Source: DATFJT01 sp965230755 | GTDB lineage: Bacteria; Bacteroidota; Bacteroidia; Chitinophagales; Saprospiraceae | Length of the DNA stretch: 64,000 nucleotides | Reading direction: 5' to 3' | NCBI GenBank assembly: GCA_965230755.1 | Contig: CBDDLT010000021.1 | Location: 1 to 64,000, forward strand | In this document: in pieces, positions 26,114-34,945 of the stretch | Numbering within the stretch: position 1 is the first letter of the stretch | How the letters are laid out: every line of letters begins with the position of its first letter | The notes under the pieces: model-generated | Database searches by the model: none | The model's input: the letters and a program-made list of their open reading frames with translations, nothing else | What the model was told of the DNA's origin: nothing | Position numbers and translations under genes: made by a program

Positions 26114-27673
26114 TTACCGTGAACTCTTAGCTTCTCCAAAATTTCTGAATCCGACTCCAATTCGAAAAAAGAGAGAATTTTTAAATGAGGAGTCCAAAAT
26201 GTTTTCGGATATCGGACCATTTGAGCGATCAATAATCTCTTCATCACCCTTGTCATTTCTCGATAATAGAAAAAGGTCATTCGATGCTCTATCTTTCAAA
26301 GCAATATTGAATAAATCAAAACCAATAGATCCGAAATAATAGAATTCCTGTTTTTGCAATAGATGGGTGACACGCCTAAGATCAAAGCTGAAACCAAAAG
26401 TATAGTCCGTCATGGATTGAGAATAGGTACCTGATAGCTCCCCATTATTCCAACTTGATATGTTGGCATCGTTATAAACGTCAATCAATTGATCTCCCTG
26501 AATGAGACTGTCATCAAAATCGAGAAGTTGTTTTACTGATCCATCATAATTGATTCTTTCATAAACTCGGATCTTGTTCAACAGGTAGAATCCAACATAC
26601 CACTTATAATCCAATCCCTTCTTTAATAGTCTCTGAATACCAATTGGAATATTTAGATTTAACTGATGATGATTTTCGACTGAAGCAGATCCGTAGTCAA
26701 TAACTCTTTTACTAGTGGTATTAATAAAGGCTTCTTCATTATAAGCGGCAGTGCCCGTATTATAGTCATAAGTCAAGTTCTCATTTTGATTTGCTCGAAA
26801 TTTCCCGGAAACCTCTGTTCTGGATAAGGCGTATTCAAGAGCAATCCCTGTACTCAGATAGTTTTTATCTTGGCCATTTAGTGGTTTACTCCATAGAAAT
26901 CCAAGATGGAAGTTTATCCCTGGAAGAGAATTAAGATCAAAATTCTGATCAGCATCAAAACCATTTAGTATGTTATTAGCATTTAGAAAATGATAATTTC
27001 CTCCTAAGCCTATTTCCATATCTTTTGTGATTCTCGCATCATCACATTCTCTGGAAAGACCTCCTCCTATCTTACTAATCTTGCATTGAGTTAAATCACT
27101 TTTTTCAAAATTGAGGTAGATTTCCAGGGAAAATGTTCTTCCATTAACACAAGAGATGATATCCTGTTGTGCATTGATGTATTTATAAACCATTTTCTTC
27201 GCATCTACTTTTGCGACATAGCGTTGTCCAACCTTTCTAAACTTGTCGAAATCGGCACTGATAAGACTCGCAGAAAAGTATTTGTCTTTGTTTTTTATTG
27301 AGCCTATGTTCTGATCATTTTCATCGTCGAATTTTTGAAATATCAGGCCTGCGTATTCCGAATAATTCATCGATCTTCCACCCGGTCGTTGAAAATCATT
27401 GATAACCTTGGCATTATTTTCAAATAGATCCTTGAAAAAATCAAGGTAGATTTGATCTGGTAATCCCGTCGTTTTATCTCGCAGGGTCATGAATTCATTA
27501 TAATCTCTAACGCTGCGTTCGACAGCTTTTTTTACCAATTCTTGATCGGTTTTTGAGAGTTTTGTTTCCCCCCAATCTATATCTCCATCTGTGTAAATAA
27601 CCTGGTTGATCTGTCCTTCAGAGTGAATAGAAAAATAAACCAACAGGAATAAAACAAGTAAAAGCCTATTCAT
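26114..27673 (-). CDS. Outer-membrane beta-barrel protein with N-terminal soluble domain
   Basis: This 519-residue protein has a signal peptide (residues 1-20). Residues about 25-210 look like a soluble NTF2-like or helical/beta domain (YFSASLISADFDKFRKVGQRY, then a strand-rich part). From about 225 it shows alternating aromatic/polar strands typical of an 8- to 12-stranded barrel (EIGLGGNYHFLN, INFHLGFLWSKPL, LSTGIALEYALS, YKWYVGFYLLN, DYTFGFSFDLRRV, FYYFGSIGFDLFN, SLFFRIGVGFRNFG). The C-terminus ends GVGFRNFGEAKSSR, slightly past a usual terminal strand. It follows the giant TSP3 gene by 7 bp, so it may be that protein's outer-membrane partner. Confidence 0.75.
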   Translation of the reverse strand: MNRLLLVLFLLVYFSIHSEGQINQVIYTDGDIDWGETKLSKTDQELVKKAVERSVRDYNEFMTLRDKTTGLPDQIYLDFFKDLFENNAKVINDFQRPGGRSMNYSEYAGLIFQKFDDENDQNIGSIKNKDKYFSASLISADFDKFRKVGQRYVAKVDAKKMVYKYINAQQDIISCVNGRTFSLEIYLNFEKSDLTQCKISKIGGGLSRECDDARITKDMEIGLGGNYHFLNANNILNGFDADQNFDLNSLPGINFHLGFLWSKPLNGQDKNYLSTGIALEYALSRTEVSGKFRANQNENLTYDYNTGTAAYNEEAFINTTSKRVIDYGSASVENHHQLNLNIPIGIQRLLKKGLDYKWYVGFYLLNKIRVYERINYDGSVKQLLDFDDSLIQGDQLIDVYNDANISSWNNGELSGTYSQSMTDYTFGFSFDLRRVTHLLQKQEFYYFGSIGFDLFNIALKDRASNDLFLLSRNDKGDEEIIDRSNGPISENILDSSFKNSLFFRIGVGFRNFGEAKSSR

Positions 27674-27680
27674 ATCCTTC

Positions 27681-30600
27681 TTAATTTTTGATGATAAATG
27701 GAATGCTTTGAGAGAATCCCTTACTACTTCTTAAAATGCAATAGTAAACACCTGACTTCAAATGATTGAGGTGAATCTGCTCACTTTGAAACAATCTTGT
27801 CTTATTGTAAGATCCTTCATGGACCACCCTACCCAATGCATCGTAGATAGTATATTTAATATCAGACAAGTCAAATTCATCGCGGAAATCTTGCAAAAAG
27901 AAGTCACCATTGTTGGGATTTGGATAAAGTGAAACCTCTCCATATTCCGGAATGGTCAGACCCCAGGTATCTGAGCAAAAAGTATCGGCAAATTCCTCCG
28001 ACAATGGCCAATTATAGAATATTGGATAACGACAAGCATTTACATCAGCATCTTTTTCCCTGACAAGAACTCCTACCACATATTCTTTGTAGATCTCGTC
28101 AAATTCTTGATCACCAAAAGCCACATTCTGTGATGTTTTATCTTCTAGGAGATGGGTACTGATTAATTCCGGAGTAATAGCATTTAAGGTTCTAGATGTA
28201 TCATTGCATAGTAAGTTATTTGGTATCAAGAACCATTGATAATCTAGGCCCTCCAAACTGTAGAAAAAAACTTCTCCTTCTGGGAAGTAGTGGATGGAGC
28301 CTAATAGTTCCGTGTCTATCCCTAAGATTGTTCTGGTATTTCCCTCACAACCTCCAAGCGTAGGAATTAAATAATTATCTTCTTGTTCTCTTAACTGGCT
28401 TACATCCGGAATTAAGAAAATCGAGTCATTATCTTCGTATTTATGAATGATGGTATTTCCATTTAACCAAATGGTTAATTCAGTCAGATCAACATCACGA
28501 TTGATGTTTTGCGTATTGATCCGGTACTGATTGCAAAATCCTTGAGATAGATCTTTCTCTAATTCTATACGTAGGATATCATCTTCTGCTCTTTGAACAT
28601 ATATGGTTTGTTCAAAAACACAATCGCTGTTTGACGCTTTTGTTCGGAGCGTCAATCTCTCAGGAGCACGAGATCCCATAAGCAGGGAATCAACATTCAA
28701 AGTCCATTCTTTAGAATTTGATATTAAGTCACCCCCACCATCAATCCATTCTCTCTCGAGGAAAGTTTCAGGAAAACCTCTTGTTTTAATTATAATCTGA
28801 GAGTTACAACTCAGAATGGTATCATTGGCTTCAAGACGTACTTCCTCTCCTGAATCGCTAAGGTAGAATATTGAATCTATTGGAACTGGGAAGTATTGCA
28901 GTGGGACCTGTACTTCAACGGAGCACTTAGCATTTTTTATTGAGAAAGTATAAGTATCATTGATCGTTGTATCAGGGTTATAATATAATAGCTCTGTCGA
29001 ATCCTGATTAATGCTGAAAATACCTGGATAATTATAGAATGTAACTCCTGGATCTCCCGAAATATCAGAAATATTTACTTTTAATTGGCCACATTGTCCT
29101 TTATTATTCAAAGGACCGATCACAGATTTAAGACTAGGATTATTTACCCCTGGCATTGTAAAAGGAATACTTCTAACACAATCAGAATTCATCCCTTCAT
29201 AGAACACAAATAGATAATCACCTGCCGGCAATGAAAATTCTCCTGAAAAATTGCTTGTTTGGAAAGATACATAATTAGAATCCTCAATAAAGCGAAATCC
29301 TCCCATCAATGAATCTGTCGATATCTCTAAGGAAAAACTGCCCTCTTTCCCGCAGTCTGCCGGCTCGTTTAATTGGATCTGAATCTGAGAACTGTCAATT
29401 GCATTCGAAGCGTCTAATACATGATTCCTATCAACACTACAATAATCTTGATAGCCTTCGTAATAGAATGTAAAATTCTTATCTCCGGAAGTTTGACCGG
29501 CGTGTATTGAAGTAATATCATACTCGAACTCCCCTGCGCTTTCTAATCGGTACTTTAAATCTGTGCTAGTACCAGTATAAATTACATCAACTATTCCATC
29601 ATTCCCATCACATACAGGCTCCCTGGCACTGAGTATTTCTAACTTAAGAGGATCAATGGAAGGTATTACAGTTATAGGTTCATTAAGGTATAATGCACAT
29701 TCATTGGTGGATGAATTATGTAGTGGTTTGTACAATATGAACTCAAGGCCAATGATTGATTCTACATTGGTATCTCGCTTAAATAAAATATTTGTAGTAA
29801 AGTCTTCATTAATTATCTCATATTCATTTTCACGCCATTCTATTCTACTTGCGTCATCAGAATTGATGGTGATTTCATACTCCTGAAACATACACAAAGG
29901 CATGTCTATCTCAAAGCCTTGATAATTTGGAAGATTGACTCTTTTTATGTCAAATCTGTAGCTGTTTTCACACCCATTTATCGTATCCAGAACAAAAAGA
30001 TCAATCTGGCCTATTTCATTGTCTTCGATGAAATATGTGTTCTCCTCCGTAAGATTACCATCATTATTCCATTCATATTTATACCCTCCGATTGCTTGAG
30101 GAACAAATTGAATTTCACTGGTAGATCCTGCACATATAAAAAGCTCACTAACAAAATCGTCGTAATAAGCATTGCTCTGATCGACAATTTCAATAAATCC
30201 CATAGGCTTGCTAAGATTTGAACGAACCGTAAAGCTTTGTGAAGATGAACATGCGTTTTCCGTATTAGTAATGGATACATCGTAGCTGCCATCCTCGTCA
30301 ATTACTACGGAAAGACTATTTTCGAACTCTATTATCTCAATACCGCCACGATACCATTTAATATTAAGTTCCTCATCATTTGGATTATTAATATCCTCAA
30401 GTTCAACCGTTATTCTTTCGTTATTGTAGCATGTTCGCAGATAGTTTTCTTGGATATTAAAAGTAGGTAAATCATCATTTTCCATGACTTCGATATTCCT
30501 AATCAAGGTGGAGCACATAGCTTCATCATTATTAGTTATCAGGACTTGGTAAGTACCTTTCTCTTTTATCTCTGCATTCGGGCCGTTGGAGATTATTATT

Positions 30601-32885
30601 CCTTCGGAATTTGTCCATTGATAAGTGTATCCCGTAGATGGATCAACAGTGAACATTAAAGTTTTCTGATCACAGGTGATATGAAATATGCTATCAGGTT
30701 CTCCAATTGTGCTTATACCATCTAGAATAAGATTAGAATTGAGCAATAAATCAATGATAGGACCGGAATCGGCGGTCATTGCATTACAATCATTATCCAA
30801 AGAATCTCCACAAATCTCAATGGCATCCGGATGAACTGAAGGGTTATTGTCGTCACAGTCACAGGCCACACCATGGCCATCACCATCCATGTCCAATTGA
30901 TCAAAATTTTGGTGATTGGGGCAATTGTCACAGTTGTTCCCAACACCATCGCCATCCGAATCCACATCTGCGATATCAGGATTGTTATCTTCACCGTTCA
31001 AGCAACCATCTCCATCTCTATCCGGATCACAAATATCTCCAATACCATCTCCATCCAAATCCGTTTGATTTTCATTGGGTATATTAGGGCAGTTATCACA
31101 ATCATCGGGTATGCTATCTGTATCAGAATTTATTTCGCAAGCGTCACCCATGCCATCATTATCGCAATCTTCTTGTCCTGGATTAGGAACCATTAAACAA
31201 TTGTCTATGTCATCACATACGCCGTCGCTATCATCATCTCCATTGATACAATTATCGCAAACATCACCTAAGCCATCTCCATCAGAGTCTAATTGGTCTT
31301 CATTGTTTACATTGGGACAATTGTCACACGAATCGCCATGACTATCTGAGTCGCTATTGACTTGATCAGAATTTTCTATATCGGGACAGTTGTCGCAGGC
31401 TTGTCCAATACCATCTGAGTCTGTGTCCGATTGACCCGGATTGGAATCGTTGGGACAATTATCACAAACATCACCCAAGCCATCTCCATCGGAATCTAAT
31501 TGGTCTTCGTTGTCTACACTTGGACAATTGTCGCATAAGTCTCCATAACTATCTAAGTCGCTATTAATTTGATCAGGATTAGCAACATCAGGGCAGTTGT
31601 CGCAAACTTCTCCTATGCCATCAGAGTCCGTATCGGATTGATCCAAATTGGGATTGTTAGGGCAATTATCACAAACATTTCCAAAGCCATCTCCATCTGA
31701 ATCTAATTGATCTTGGTTGTCTACAGTGGGACAGTTGTCGCATAAATTGCCATGACTATCTGAATCATTATTAGCTTGATCATGATTAGCAACATCAAGG
31801 CAGTTATCACAAGCCTGCCCTACGCCATCAAGGTCAGTATCCTCTTGACCAGGATTGGCAACATCAAGGCAGTTATCACAAACTTGACCCACTCCATCAA
31901 GATCAGTGTCCGCTTGATCAGGATTGGCGACATCTAAACAGTTGTCACAAGCTTGCCCTACGCCATCAAGGTCGGTATCCTCCTGACCAGGATTAGCAAC
32001 ATCAAGGCAGTTGTCACAAGCTTGCCCGACACCATCAAGATCAGTATCTTCTTGACCGGGATTAGCAATATTTAGGCAGTTATCTCCACTGTCACAAATT
32101 CCATCACCGTCAGTATCCGTTCCGTCATTATTTGGATTAGGAATATAAGTAGGCCAAGGAGTAGGGCTTGACGAGGAAGTTGGATTTTGTGAACAATCAT
32201 CACAGCCATCCCCGTCTATATCCTGGCATAGTTTTGGATCATTGGGAGCGTTATCGGTACTGTCCTCCGCTCCATCATTATCATCATCGTTGTCTCCACT
32301 GTCACAAATTCCATCACCATCTGTATCTGTTCCGTCATTATTTGGATTAGGAATATAATTAGGCCAAGGAGTAGAGCTTGATGAGGAAGTTGGATTTTGC
32401 GAACAATCATCACAGCCATCCCCGTCTATATCCTGACATAATTTTGGATCTGCTGGTGCGATATCAGAACTGTCCTCCACACCATCATTATCATCATCGC
32501 TGTCTCCGCTGTCACAAATTCCATCCCCGTCAGTATCCGTTCCGTCATTATTTGGATTAGGAATATAAGTAGGCCAAGGAGTAGAGCTTGATGAGGAAGT
32601 TGGATTTTGCGAACAATCATCACAGCCATCCCCGTCTAAATCCTGACATAGTTTTGGGTCTGTTGGTGCGCTATCAGAACTGTCCTCTACACCATCATTA
32701 TCATCATCGTTGTCTGTTACATCGTCTTCTCCGTCTCCATCAGTATCCATTAATGTGGCATGAACAATAAGATTATCCTGGAATTTTACAGATTTAGTCC
32801 AAGCTAATTTCGCTCCAGAGGAATTATAAATTATAATGATACAAGTAATAAGTAGGATCTTAGTTAAGGCTGTATACTTATTCAT
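27681..32885 (-). CDS. Giant TSP3-repeat, Ig-like surface protein secreted by T9SS
   Basis: This 1734-residue exported protein has a signal peptide at 1-25. Residues about 50-690 are thrombospondin type 3 repeats rich in DxDGDG calcium loops: three 70-residue repeats containing a Ser/Pro/Asn linker, then twelve 23-residue units (DNC...DxDxDGxGxxC), then irregular units. A MopE-type metal-binding segment (CDCDDNNPSVHPDAIEIC, about 680-715) follows. Residues about 730-1650 are Ig/PKD-like beta domains (YQWTNSEG, IKWYRGG, YDVSITN). The C-terminus (from VSLYPNPNNGDFF to IPFIIKN) is a T9SS type A sorting domain, so the protein should be placed on the cell surface. It is the largest product of the kinase-FHA cluster. 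Confidence 0.92.
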   Translation of the reverse strand: MNKYTALTKILLITCIIIIYNSSGAKLAWTKSVKFQDNLIVHATLMDTDGDGEDDVTDNDDDNDGVEDSSDSAPTDPKLCQDLDGDGCDDCSQNPTSSSSSTPWPTYIPNPNNDGTDTDGDGICDSGDSDDDNDGVEDSSDIAPADPKLCQDIDGDGCDDCSQNPTSSSSSTPWPNYIPNPNNDGTDTDGDGICDSGDNDDDNDGAEDSTDNAPNDPKLCQDIDGDGCDDCSQNPTSSSSPTPWPTYIPNPNNDGTDTDGDGICDSGDNCLNIANPGQEDTDLDGVGQACDNCLDVANPGQEDTDLDGVGQACDNCLDVANPDQADTDLDGVGQVCDNCLDVANPGQEDTDLDGVGQACDNCLDVANHDQANNDSDSHGNLCDNCPTVDNQDQLDSDGDGFGNVCDNCPNNPNLDQSDTDSDGIGEVCDNCPDVANPDQINSDLDSYGDLCDNCPSVDNEDQLDSDGDGLGDVCDNCPNDSNPGQSDTDSDGIGQACDNCPDIENSDQVNSDSDSHGDSCDNCPNVNNEDQLDSDGDGLGDVCDNCINGDDDSDGVCDDIDNCLMVPNPGQEDCDNDGMGDACEINSDTDSIPDDCDNCPNIPNENQTDLDGDGIGDICDPDRDGDGCLNGEDNNPDIADVDSDGDGVGNNCDNCPNHQNFDQLDMDGDGHGVACDCDDNNPSVHPDAIEICGDSLDNDCNAMTADSGPIIDLLLNSNLILDGISTIGEPDSIFHITCDQKTLMFTVDPSTGYTYQWTNSEGIIISNGPNAEIKEKGTYQVLITNNDEAMCSTLIRNIEVMENDDLPTFNIQENYLRTCYNNERITVELEDINNPNDEELNIKWYRGGIEIIEFENSLSVVIDEDGSYDVSITNTENACSSSQSFTVRSNLSKPMGFIEIVDQSNAYYDDFVSELFICAGSTSEIQFVPQAIGGYKYEWNNDGNLTEENTYFIEDNEIGQIDLFVLDTINGCENSYRFDIKRVNLPNYQGFEIDMPLCMFQEYEITINSDDASRIEWRENEYEIINEDFTTNILFKRDTNVESIIGLEFILYKPLHNSSTNECALYLNEPITVIPSIDPLKLEILSAREPVCDGNDGIVDVIYTGTSTDLKYRLESAGEFEYDITSIHAGQTSGDKNFTFYYEGYQDYCSVDRNHVLDASNAIDSSQIQIQLNEPADCGKEGSFSLEISTDSLMGGFRFIEDSNYVSFQTSNFSGEFSLPAGDYLFVFYEGMNSDCVRSIPFTMPGVNNPSLKSVIGPLNNKGQCGQLKVNISDISGDPGVTFYNYPGIFSINQDSTELLYYNPDTTINDTYTFSIKNAKCSVEVQVPLQYFPVPIDSIFYLSDSGEEVRLEANDTILSCNSQIIIKTRGFPETFLEREWIDGGGDLISNSKEWTLNVDSLLMGSRAPERLTLRTKASNSDCVFEQTIYVQRAEDDILRIELEKDLSQGFCNQYRINTQNINRDVDLTELTIWLNGNTIIHKYEDNDSIFLIPDVSQLREQEDNYLIPTLGGCEGNTRTILGIDTELLGSIHYFPEGEVFFYSLEGLDYQWFLIPNNLLCNDTSRTLNAITPELISTHLLEDKTSQNVAFGDQEFDEIYKEYVVGVLVREKDADVNACRYPIFYNWPLSEEFADTFCSDTWGLTIPEYGEVSLYPNPNNGDFFLQDFRDEFDLSDIKYTIYDALGRVVHEGSYNKTRLFQSEQIHLNHLKSGVYYCILRSSKGFSQSIPFIIKN
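31257..32084 (-). repeat. Twelve tandem 69-bp coding repeats (TSP3 units)
   Basis: Twelve contiguous 69-bp units encode 23 residues each, starting at successive DNC triplets, with no length variation: 828 bp is exactly 12 x 69. Eight of the units also form a 207-bp higher-order pattern of three unit types (PDVAN-, PxVDN- and PNxxN-like), visible nearly three times, while the first four units (LDVAN type) are near-identical to each other. This indicates both recent single-unit and older three-unit duplications. Confidence 0.9.
32085..32714 (-). repeat. Three tandem 210-bp coding repeats
   Basis: Three 210-bp units encode 70 residues each. Anchor words recur at exactly 210-bp spacing, for example TCCACTGTCACAAATT at 32085 and 32295, and GAACAATCATCACAGCCATC at 32191, 32401 and 32611. 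Each unit joins calcium-loop sequence (DTDGDGICDSGD, DDDNDG) to a linker NPTSSSSSTPWP-YIPNPNNDGT. Near identity of the DNA points to recent duplication. Confidence 0.9.
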
Positions 32886-32898
32886 ATTTTTAGTGGAT

Positions 32899-33921
32899 TT
32901 AGTATTTTAGTTTTAGTTCATAGAGTAGGACATTAGAATCGGAGCTGATCTTCAAAACTCCATCTTCTGAGTTTTTTGATTTGCAAGCATTTCGAAGGAC
33001 TAGCAGTTTTTTATCTGCTTCAATTCTCAGCGTGTAGTTACCTTTCTTTAGATATGGGACCATAGCGCTGAGCCCAATATTTGTAATTCCCTGATTTAAA
33101 AATTTAGATATTTTGCCAACTTCCTTACCTTCTTTAAGTAGAATTAGCTGAACGAGACCATCTTGAGAAGCTTCTATTTTACAGTTTTCGAGATCGATGG
33201 ATCGATATACTGTAAACTGAACCGTAGCCATGGATTTCTCCATTTTATCGAATGATTTACAGTCATTATATTTCCAGCCTACAACTAAGGATGTATTTCC
33301 GGGAAGCATTTCTGCCGGACATCCTTTGTTTTTAGCAAGTCCCATTTCCAAAGGACAACGGTCCTTATTGTTCTTGATTCCATCCCCGTCTTTATCATTA
33401 TCGCACAAATCTCCTATACCATCTCCATCTAAATCGGCCTGATTGCGATTGGATGTTTTCGGACAATTATCGTCTTCATCCACGATTCCATCTGAATCAG
33501 AATCCGGACAACCATCAAATTTCTTCAAACCCTTAATAAGTGGGCATTGATCTTTAATATCTGGAACGCCATCTTTATCAGAGTCTAATTTTGGTTTTGT
33601 TGCTGACTTCGATTTCTCATTTTCCTCTGTGGCCTTTTTACTTTCGACCACTTCCTCATTTTCTTGAGATGTAATATCTGCCTCCAATACTTCTACATAA
33701 ATTTCTCCAAAATCTATTTCTTGGTTTAGAAGAACCGAACTATCGTATTGGACTAGAATACTACTTAGCCCTTCCAGCATGTTGTCCAACTGCTTTTCAT
33801 TCAGTTGTGCGTCGGTCACAATTACTTTACTATTCGACTTTTGTTCCCTGCAAATCAATACATTTATGAAGAGCAGGACCATGATGGCATACCAAAAGTA
33901 CTTTTTAACAAACTTCTCCAA
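32899..33921 (-). CDS. TSP3-repeat exported protein with C-terminal beta domain
   Basis: This 340-residue protein has a hydrophobic signal or anchor at residues 9-24 (FWYAIMVLLFINVLIC); the Cys after it could be a lipobox (NVLIC). Residues 25-110 are a charged, Glu/Lys-rich stalk. Residues 110-200 contain about four TSP3 units (DSDKDGVPDIKDQCP, DSDGIVDEDDNCP, DLDGDGIGDLCD, DKDGDGIKNNKDRCP). The last 130 residues (VVGWKYNDCKSF to LLYELKLKY) form a beta-rich domain I cannot name. It lies 37 bp after the TSP3 lipoprotein and 13 bp before the giant TSP3 gene. Confidence 0.8.
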   Translation of the reverse strand: MEKFVKKYFWYAIMVLLFINVLICREQKSNSKVIVTDAQLNEKQLDNMLEGLSSILVQYDSSVLLNQEIDFGEIYVEVLEADITSQENEEVVESKKATEENEKSKSATKPKLDSDKDGVPDIKDQCPLIKGLKKFDGCPDSDSDGIVDEDDNCPKTSNRNQADLDGDGIGDLCDNDKDGDGIKNNKDRCPLEMGLAKNKGCPAEMLPGNTSLVVGWKYNDCKSFDKMEKSMATVQFTVYRSIDLENCKIEASQDGLVQLILLKEGKEVGKISKFLNQGITNIGLSAMVPYLKKGNYTLRIEADKKLLVLRNACKSKNSEDGVLKISSDSNVLLYELKLKY

Positions 33922-33958
33922 AACAGTAGGTTTTAATAGTAATATTTTAAGTCAATCT

Positions 33959-34945
33959 CTACCATCTCTCAGGATCAAAGGGATATTTATCATATTTATC
34001 GTGAACATTATCGCAATCTGCATCGGGGCAATGTTTTGATTCACACGGGAAACAGGGACAAGAATCACTAGCGTTATTCAGTCCATCTTTATCGACATCG
34101 CCATCGGGAAGACAACCTTCAGGGCAACCACATTTACAACTGGAAGCTATATTGTAACAACGATCTCTGTAATCCGGAATACCATCACCATCACAATCGG
34201 ATTTTGTGCCGGCTATATCCGGACATTTATCCTCAGAGTCTATTATGCCATCACAGTCATTATCATTATTTGGTAATCCATTATTACATATCGGACCTGC
34301 CTTGAAGGGTGCTTTATCATCTTTATTTTTTACCCCGTCTCCATCATCATCTGCATTAGGATCAAGTGCACATCCACCCTTTTTCGCGGTTCCTTTTTGC
34401 TCCGGGCATTTATCCTTTGAATCAATAATTCCATCACAGTCCCTATCATTATTGGGAATACCATTATTGCATTTTGGTCCCCATTCACAAGGAGCCGCAT
34501 CTTCACTGTTCTTTGTTCCATCTCTATCATCATCTTGATCTGGTATTTTAGAATATTTGCACCCATCAACACAATCTCCATGTTCATTAGGACATTTGTC
34601 CTTATCATTCCTAATACCATCTTTATCCGTATCATAATCCAATGGACATCCCCTGTTCTCAATAGGCCCTATTTCATTCGGGCAACTATCAAAAATGTCT
34701 GTAATTCCATCCTTGTCAGTATCAATGAATAAAGTGTCACCCAGCATATTTCTAAGCATTTGGATAGCTGAGTCACTTTGATCCCAAGTAAAAGTTGTAT
34801 CTGCAAGAGCAATGGAATAATCATCTATTGTCGGGACTATGGAATCAATGGGATTATTATGTTGCTGCTTGGCTTGTATGGAACAACTCCAACACAAAAA
34901 CATAATAAACACCGTAACTAAAAATAAATGAATGCTATTCTTCAT
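33959..34945 (-). CDS. TSP3-repeat lipoprotein
   Basis: The lipoprotein signal ends FLCWSC; the ATG at 34945 (MKNSIHLF) is preferred over the in-frame TTG at 34954 and gives 328 residues. After a linker of some 60 residues, the rest is eight or more TSP3-like units (DTDKDGITDIFDSCP, DRDCDGIIDSKDKCP, DDDGDGVKNKDDKAP, DCDGDGIPDYRDRC, DVDKDGLNNASDSCP), several in paired, lengthened form with CNNGIPNN/CNNGLPNN connectors. It likely projects from a membrane as a calcium-stiffened rod. It overlaps the FHA-protease stop by 11 bp, so the two products are translationally linked. Confidence 0.85.
   Translation of the reverse strand: MKNSIHLFLVTVFIMFLCWSCSIQAKQQHNNPIDSIVPTIDDYSIALADTTFTWDQSDSAIQMLRNMLGDTLFIDTDKDGITDIFDSCPNEIGPIENRGCPLDYDTDKDGIRNDKDKCPNEHGDCVDGCKYSKIPDQDDDRDGTKNSEDAAPCEWGPKCNNGIPNNDRDCDGIIDSKDKCPEQKGTAKKGGCALDPNADDDGDGVKNKDDKAPFKAGPICNNGLPNNDNDCDGIIDSEDKCPDIAGTKSDCDGDGIPDYRDRCYNIASSCKCGCPEGCLPDGDVDKDGLNNASDSCPCFPCESKHCPDADCDNVHDKYDKYPFDPERW

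Noticed and set aside
26080..26280. Small 66-residue ORF at the 3' end of the barrel gene
   Set aside because: It lies wholly in another frame of the barrel gene end and the intergenic gap, with no start signal or family-like content.
31248..32740. CRISPR-like array of regularly spaced repeats
   Set aside because: The repeats are in-frame coding units of 69 and 210 bp with TSP3 calcium-loop translation, there are no unique spacers and no cas genes.
30779..32770. His-rich open frames on the plus strand
   Set aside because: They are the antisense of Asp-rich TSP3 codons (GAT read as ATC/CAT) and have no independent support.
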